This document shows, piece by piece, positions 58,664-64,000 of a stretch of 64,000 bases of DNA. Numbering within the stretch: position 1 is the first letter of the stretch; the number at the start of each line of letters is the position of its first letter. The notes under the pieces are model-generated. The model worked only from the letters and a program-made list of their open reading frames with translations, was not told the DNA's origin and did not search any database. The translations under genes were made by a program, and so were the position numbers. The stretch spans positions 35,396,718 to 35,460,717 of the forward strand of contig CM069458.1 in NCBI GenBank assembly GCA_035610835.1, in the 5' to 3' direction. Source of the DNA: Ophiura sarsii (Eukaryota > Echinodermata > Ophiuroidea > Amphilepidida > Ophiuridae).

Positions 58664-59200
58664 TCTATGGCAGACTTGTGAACCGGTCCAGTACGGAACA
58701 TTGCTGCTGAAGAACTGACTTCTGTATTTTGCCGACGATATTGAAGACCTTCAATACGACTCTCGAGCCCGCGACAACTGATCTTCTGGTGGAACATGTT
58801 ATACAAACGATAAGTGCATTTAGCCAACTAAATCAGTGATCACTGAGCGCGTGAAATGTTTATTCATGATTTTTGTTTTATATTAAATTGTTGTTTATAA
58901 AGTCTGCTGTGTATAGTAAATCGTTTAATTGTAAAGTTCGAGCTAACTTGGGTCATGACAGTTTCTTTGTTAATTATACAACTTTATTTTGTTCTGATAT
59001 TTTGATCTCCTAATGTAATTTCGTGACAGGAGTATACAAAATTTAATAATGATTTTTTTTGAAGACAATTGTCCTCAGCTAGTTGGCAGAAAGTACCAAA
59101 TATTTAATGAGACATTTTAACTAACTTATCTATATATGTAAATAGGCATATGCATTCATATATTCATCCGGACAATCACTATGCCTACACTTTTTTAAAA

Positions 59201-59655
59201 ACAAAAACCCAACGAATGTTAGGTATATTGGGTCAAAGAATTTTCAAATGACTGAGTTGATTAACTAATTATTGTATTAACTAAATATTAGTCTTTATGT
59301 TAAGGTCCGTCATTTAAAAATCGAGGGGCACATGAAAAAACGCATGAAAAGTACACTTTTAATGATGAAATAAACAAATCGATCAATTAATTAATGTATA
59401 CGGCGATAACACGTCTCTTACAACTGCAACCGCTGTGGCGTGCATGCAGGATCCCATTGATTATAATCGGCGACGGCGAACACGGGTTCGATTTCCATTT
59501 TTTGCATGTCTTACTTTATTTCATTTAAAAAAATGAAAACCCAACGAATGTTAGGTATATTGGGTCAAAGAATTTTCAAATGACTGAGTTGATTAACTAA
59601 TTATTGTATTAACTAAATATTAGTCTTTATATTAAGGTCCATCATTTAAAAATCT
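59201..59655 (+). repeat. 125-bp direct repeats flanking a tRNA-like core
   Basis: 59201-59325 and 59531-59655 match with only a few differences ('cccaacgaatgttaggtata' onward). The 205 bases between include the B-box/T6 sequence annotated separately. It may be a 330-base tandem unit in 1.4 copies, or a miniature element with terminal direct repeats. Confidence 0.85.
59432..59503 (+). ncRNA. tRNA-like Pol III motif set
   Basis: B-box 'gggttcgatttcc' (59484-59496) is followed directly by T6 (59498-59503). An A-box-like 'tgtggcgtgcatgcagg' (59434-59450) lies upstream. No clover-leaf was found, so a tRNA-derived SINE head is the likelier reading. Confidence 0.4.
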
Positions 59656-60102
59656 TTATTCCTTTTAAATCATGGTATGACGATACGAAAATCACGACAT
59701 ACACTTGATGCAAAAGTTTAGTTAAACGCGAGTTAAACTACTCCTGTACCCATGTTTAAAGTTAGACACATTTTGGCGAGTTAGACGCGTGTTTATACCC
59801 CTGTCACACATACGGCGATCAGGCCTTGCGCTCTCGTTGCGCTGAAAAAAGCCATGCAAACACAGTAAGGTCTCTAAGAACCGAATGGGGACGCAGTGGA
59901 CACCATCTAGAGCGAGGTAGGGTCCCCATGATCGCCCTTGAGCGCCATACAAAGCGCCGCGCTTGTTTATGCTCTGCTGCGATCAAATTGCGCTTACAAG
60001 TCGCTGTCTGCGTAGTCTCTTCTCAACACGTTTTCAAATTATATACAGTCCTCAAAATAAGTTACTACCTAGGTTATACATATACAACACATGTATACAT
60101 AT

Positions 60103-60603
60103 GCAGCGATGGAAATACCCACATGACTTTCGACCCGGGGTAGACAGTCCGGGGTAGACCAACCCTAAGTCGACCAACCCTAAGTCGACCAACCCTGGGT
60201 GGACTAAAATAGCGCCCTCACGGAATAAACCGCATAATACTGTTTAAAAAACACCTTGGAAACTATATTCATTCTAAATTATATGTTAAAAAACTCAGGG
60301 GGTTGGGGGTCGGGGAGGTAAAAACAAGGACGGATCATTCTAAAACAACCCCGGGACTGTCCAGCCCCGGGACTGTTCAGCCTCGGGACTGTTTCTAACC
60401 CTAACCCTAAACCTAACCCTAAACCTAACCCTAAACCTAACCCTAAACCTAAACCTAACCCTAACCCTAACCCTAACCCTAACCCTAACCCTAACCCTAG
60501 TCCACCCAGGGTTGGTCGACTTAGGGTTGGTCGACTTAGGGTTGGTCTACCCCGGGACTGTCTACCCCGGGTGGAAAGTCATGTGGGTATTTCCATTGCT
60601 GCC
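60103..60603. mobile_element. Foldback insert with telomeric-repeat core, 8-9-bp duplication
   Basis: Arms of about 104 bases (60103-60206 and 60498-60603) are almost perfectly complementary ('gcagcgatggaaatacccac' at the left end). 'tatacatat' flanks both sides (60094-60102, 60604-60612). Long inverted ends with an 8-9-bp duplication suggest a Mutator-like MITE (inference). The arms repeat 'ccaaccctaagtcgac'; the core holds TTAGGG-type repeats. Confidence 0.85.
60395..60499 (-). repeat. Interstitial telomeric repeat (CCCTAA)n
   Basis: About 105 bases of CCCTAA with interspersed AAACCT variants on the left and pure repeats on the right, directly against the right arm of the 60103-60603 insert. 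Confidence 0.97.
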
Positions 60604-61537
60604 TATACATATAACACATATCGGCCGAGTGCACCACTTTATAGGGAGGTAAGCTACTTCCTAGCAGCCCTAACTGTAGCGTAACTTACTAACGATGTAA
60701 TTCTGAGAGCAAAACTGGCGAGTAACACCATAAAAGTAACTAGCGAGGTAAATGTCCACATTATTCAGCATCGTCCCCTAAAAGATGAAACTAAGCATCC
60801 AGTATGGGTTTCACCCTAAAGCCAAGCAAATGCCCAACTGTAATTGACTTTAATATTGGGGAACATTGTAAAAACTGTTGATCAGGACCCAACGTCTCAT
60901 TGGTTCGCTGATAACATTCAATGGTAAAGACAAAGATGTGTATGACATGATTGTGGGACAAACAATAAATTGTACAATATTGAGCAATCACTGGTTCGCA
61001 ATGAGTTCAAATTGGCTTTATACACCCGTTATTGTCTTCCTTCCTTAAGATTTTGCCTCACTGTTCATGATCTCACCAAAACCAGCCTCCAATATCGCGA
61101 CTCGCAAGTTACTAGCCTAGCAGCTTACCCCGGTTTGGTGCTTTCAAATGTTTTGGTTACGCCTCAGTTACTAGCGAGGTAGCGCTATTCTTCAGCTACT
61201 CGCCATTGGTGCACTCGGCCGATCGTGTTGAGTCGAAAGCATATTACCTGGTCAGTTACTTATTTTGAGGACTGTACATTATACTCCTTGTAGTAGATAC
61301 AGAAGGAATAACAATGACACGTTTAAAGCTCTAATTTGCTAATCACATTGCCGATAAATTGATTGTTATTTAAATTCTATTTAGAAAGCATTATCCTAGC
61401 TTAGCGTAATGCGATAATGCTACTTTTAGCCATGATAATCGGTTGACGGGAGTTTTAACAGGTGTATGGATAAATTTTTTGATTAATCTGAATACAATAA
61501 TAGTGATAATATCATGATGTGTTTGTCTCCTGACAGC

Positions 61538-61810
61538 AAAGGTTTGTTCACACTATAACGTTATTTACTATGCGGTGCGGTACGTTATTGCAATGGAGTT
61601 AAAACATATTTAACTGTCATTGCGGCAGTCTGCGACGCATTGCGTTGACGCTGACGCTCTCATATTTTGCCAAACGGCACTGAATGCCTTCGCATGCGGT
61701 GACCTGCGTTGACCCGGCGTGACCCGCGACGAATTACCGTACATTGCGGTGGAAGTACGGCTACCACATCGCATCGCACGGCAAACATCGCCTAGTGTGA
61801 ACGAACCTTT
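61538..61810. mobile_element. 273-bp MITE ('aaaggtttgttcacacta' ends)
   Basis: 18-bp inverted ends with one mismatch. The GC-rich interior has repeated 'gcggt', 'tgcgttgac' phrases. It lies inside the 59799-62243 shell. No coding sequence. Confidence 0.85.
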
Positions 61811-62243
61811 ACTGCAGTCGCAGAGGACAAGTAGTTTGTATGCGTCCTTGCTACGTCGACGAGACGCTCACTTTTCGCTGCTACTGAGTCATTATAGCGC
61901 TCTGAACAGAACGCGGAACCTCCACGCTTGTTTTGTGCATGCACAAAACAAGCGTGGTGCACTGGCGCTCAAGGGCGACCATGGGGACCCTCTCACGACC
62001 CTCTGAAGTCTGAGCCAGTTCCCACTGCGTCACTGAGGGGTATGTGGAGATCTTGATGCGTTTGGCTTGGCGTTTTGATAATGTTTCAGCGTAATCCAAG
62101 CGCCGGTCTGATCGCAGCAGTTTGTGAAAGGGTTTTGGTGATATTGATTTAAAAATGGACAGTTTTCCGCGCTATCATTGCGTGTTATACACTTTTTATA
62201 GCGCAGTGCGATCGCTGGCCTGGTCGCCGTATGTGTGACAGGG

Positions 62244-62670
62244 CCTTTAAGTAAAACAAATGTACGAGAATCGCGTTTAGTTAAACGCCGTGTCTAAAGT
62301 TAGACGCGGGTTTAGCTTAAAACTGTGTTTAACTACGTACGAGAATACGGGCCTAAGTGTTTGATAACATGTTAGCCATAAGTGCGTTTTAAATGTTGGG
62401 ATGATATTTTATCCGGATTAACGAGTTTTGTTTTTACTTTGCATTTGTAGATTTAGAGAATTTGAAGGGATTTAAGATTCTGTGATTTTTATGAGCTGAA
62501 GAATTTGCTGTTTGAATACATGTGTAATTTATCAAATGTGATCAGTATATTTTATATATAATAAATAAATTATATACAATATAAATCTTGAGGAAACCAT
62601 CACTAGAAATAGTGCTCAACTATAAAATAGGAGCGAAATAGATTTCAAAATTAGTGGTGGACTTAACACA
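62244..62670. other. No gene recognised
   Basis: The first ~110 bases ('tttagttaaacgc', 'taaagttagacgcg') resemble sequence left of 59799 (59715-59795), as if the shell element inserted into an older repeat. Confidence 0.45.
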
Positions 62671-63603
62671 CACTCTTAGAAGGTCAGGATCAAATACATG
62701 AGTAGATTTCCGGCTCACTTTGTTTTGATCCTTTAAGGATCATTTTCGGATCGTTTTGATCCGTTTTCGGATCGTTTTGATCCGTTTCCAGATAGATATC
62801 AACAAACGGATCAAATTCACCTTGATCAACTTTGATCTGATTTCCGGATCAATTCGATGAAACAGTTCATTGGTCAATGAGTGACTGACGTCACTCTTTC
62901 GCAAACCGATAGACGACAAGCAGACGATCTTTTGAATTCGGTCGCCACAGTTGAAACAAGGGTGAAATACCGCGGTAAGTTATCCAGTCTAATCTGTAAA
63001 ATGTTATATGATTTTGTCGGTAAAGTAGTTTTATTTTTTATGTTTGAACATGCTCTATTCTTGTGAACAAATTTCTTGTACCTGACCAGTGCCATCAGTA
63101 CGATTTTCGGTCAAAATGCTCCTCACAAAATGTCACGATCACTGCGATGTACTAGGCCTACACGATGTAGTAAGCTTACTGCACTCGATATATAGTCTGC
63201 AGTGTGCACCCGGGGATGGGGGCACTCAATCAATATTAGGTTTCACACCAGGCTCCATCAAAAATACCCCCCTTTTTTTGGCCCGGTGTCACCGAAAGAC
63301 CCTTGCATGCATGCTTGTTTTTACAATCTGTCACCCGATGACCCCCTATGTTTTCACTTTTTCTTTGATTCAGTTTGATCCTGGAGTAGGATCATAAGCT
63401 ACAGGTACATCCGATTAAGGATCATTATTTTGATCCGTTTCAGTATCATTTGACAGAAATATTTGATCCCATTTCGGATCAAACTTTTTGATCCTGCTTG
63501 TCGGATCACTTTGATCCGGAAAGGGTAAGCTCATATGTGATACCGCTTCTGGATCAAAATTGATCCTTTTCGTCTCATATTTGATCCTGACCTTCTAAGA
63601 GTG
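62671..63603. mobile_element. GATC-rich inverted-repeat element
   Basis: 26-bp ends 'cactcttagaaggtcaggat' + 'caaata' and their perfect complement. Both subterminal zones are packed with 'ggatcaaa', 'tttgatcc' and 'cggatcgttttgatccg' phrases, more than twenty GATC sites in all. The middle has unrelated sequence and a C/T-rich patch near 63260-63280. No transposase recognised. Confidence 0.85.
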
Positions 63604-63690
63604 CATCATTGCAATACAAATTTGTTTCGTATGGATGGAAGTTAGGCCATCCACACTCTTCAGTTGCTATGCGTAGAGTGACAAAAATAG

Positions 63691-64000
63691 TCATTACCGT
63701 ACTTTAAACAGCACATAATGGTTATAACACAGATGGATACACAAGGTTTCAGCTTCAAACATGAACACCAAAGAAACGCCACAGCATTAAGCCAATATAT
63801 CTGGTCACTAGCTGACAAAAAAGTGGATTATAATATTAAGTGGAAAATAATTGCTAGAAGCAAGCCATACTCAACTACCAGTAAGCGATGTAACCTGTGC
63901 TTAACGGAAAAGTATTTCATCATACACAAACCACTTATGTCAACCCTAAACAACAGAAATGAACTGGTGAGTGGATGTAGACACAGAAGAAAACATCTCT
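63691..64000 (+). CDS. Retroelement C-terminal fragment (GIY-YIG-type), cut by window end
   Basis: Stop-free from 63691 to the end of the window; the only early ATG is at 63718. The translation has '[15 protein letters not shown]', '[13 protein letters not shown]', '[14 protein letters not shown]' and '[16 protein letters not shown]'. This follows a pattern I associate with GIY-YIG-bearing retroelement proteins of invertebrates ('T.LS.YIW.L' then a C-x2-C ... C-x2-H cluster). The upstream 'YIG' part is missing or decayed ('QGFSFKHEH' replaces it). Element class is uncertain; the recognition is from memory of the pattern, not a search. Confidence 0.55.

Larger units (their letters stand above)
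60046..61274. mobile_element. Tc1/mariner-type MITE, itself interrupted
   Basis: Ends 'CAGTCCTCAAAATAAGT' and complement, each bordered by TA (60044-60045, 61275-61276). Further arm pairing ('cggccgagtgcacca' near 60621 and its complement near 61207) resumes only after the 60103-60603 insert is removed, showing that the insert came later. Confidence 0.85.
59799..62243. mobile_element. Foldback element (outer shell of nested insertions)
   Basis: Inverted ends 'ccctgtcacacatacggcga' and their complement. Subterminal parts of both arms also pair ('ccccatgatcgcccttgagc' against 'ctcaagggcgaccatgggg'). It contains 60046-61274 and 61538-61810 as inserts. A 36-base perfect palindrome (61922-61957, 'ccacgcttgttttgtgca' and complement) lies in the right arm. 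Short frames on either arm are mirror images, not genes. Confidence 0.75.

Noticed and set aside
60395..60499. True chromosome end
   Set aside because: The CCCTAA block is short, mixed with variants, and enclosed on both sides by element arms and more genomic sequence.
59826..62099. Frames with shared 'RVPM.ALER' peptide on + and - strands
   Set aside because: The shared peptide reflects inverted arms of the shell element, not a protein family.

Overview
The window is metazoan nuclear DNA: AT-rich, split into exons and introns, crowded with transposon relics, TTAGGG-type telomeric repeats in internal positions, and one 100-base assembly gap. Gene content (a DEG/ENaC channel, a sulfotransferase-like enzyme) and the transposon mix (L2/CR1-like and L1/Tx1-like non-LTR elements, a Penelope-like element, many foldback MITEs) fit a marine invertebrate deuterostome such as an echinoderm or hemichordate. 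That placement is inference, not a sequence match.

Two host genes can be supported. (1) The 3' part of a DEG/ENaC/ASIC-type sodium channel on the + strand, in five exons: 19178-19567, 21415-21586, 23229-23765, 28943-29034 and 30348-30523. All junctions have GT/AG sites and matching phases. Exon three carries one in-frame TGA. Exons encoding the N-terminus and first membrane segment were not found. (2) A single-exon P-loop sulfotransferase-like protein of 307 residues at 52142-53065 (+), with a foldback element ending about 70 bases before its ATG and a hairpin element just after its stop.

Layout. 1-8650: gap, small tandem repeats, a TA-flanked MITE, a G/C-ended foldback, and a 1.8-kb inverted-repeat element holding an unknown 132-residue ORF. 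8661-10453: L2/CR1-like reverse transcriptase, minus strand, 5'-truncated, 454 codons open. 11820-16740: relic of an L1/Tx1-type ORF2, then a very young 2.3-kb tandem duplication with a tRNA-like sequence in each copy. 17221-18740: Penelope-like element relic, minus strand. 19178-30523: channel gene, its introns full of hairpin MITEs. 30524-39800: MITEs and unassigned DNA. 39809-48475: very large foldback structure with arms over 1.2 kb, repeated CGTATG-rich ends, a 21-bp minisatellite that reverses direction, and two retroelement 3' ends. 49251-57600: MITEs, the sulfotransferase-like gene, unassigned DNA. 57619-58569: three near-identical cassettes, each with a tRNA-like Pol III unit between telomere-like inverted ends. 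59799-62243: transposons nested three deep with a telomeric-repeat core. 62671-63603: GATC-rich inverted-repeat element. 63691-64000: start of another retroelement coding fragment, cut by the window end.

The two host genes show no functional link. The unusual signals are structural: telomere-like repeats inside mobile elements, repeated tRNA-like units, and at least eleven long C/G homopolymer loci, several at or inside transposon ends.
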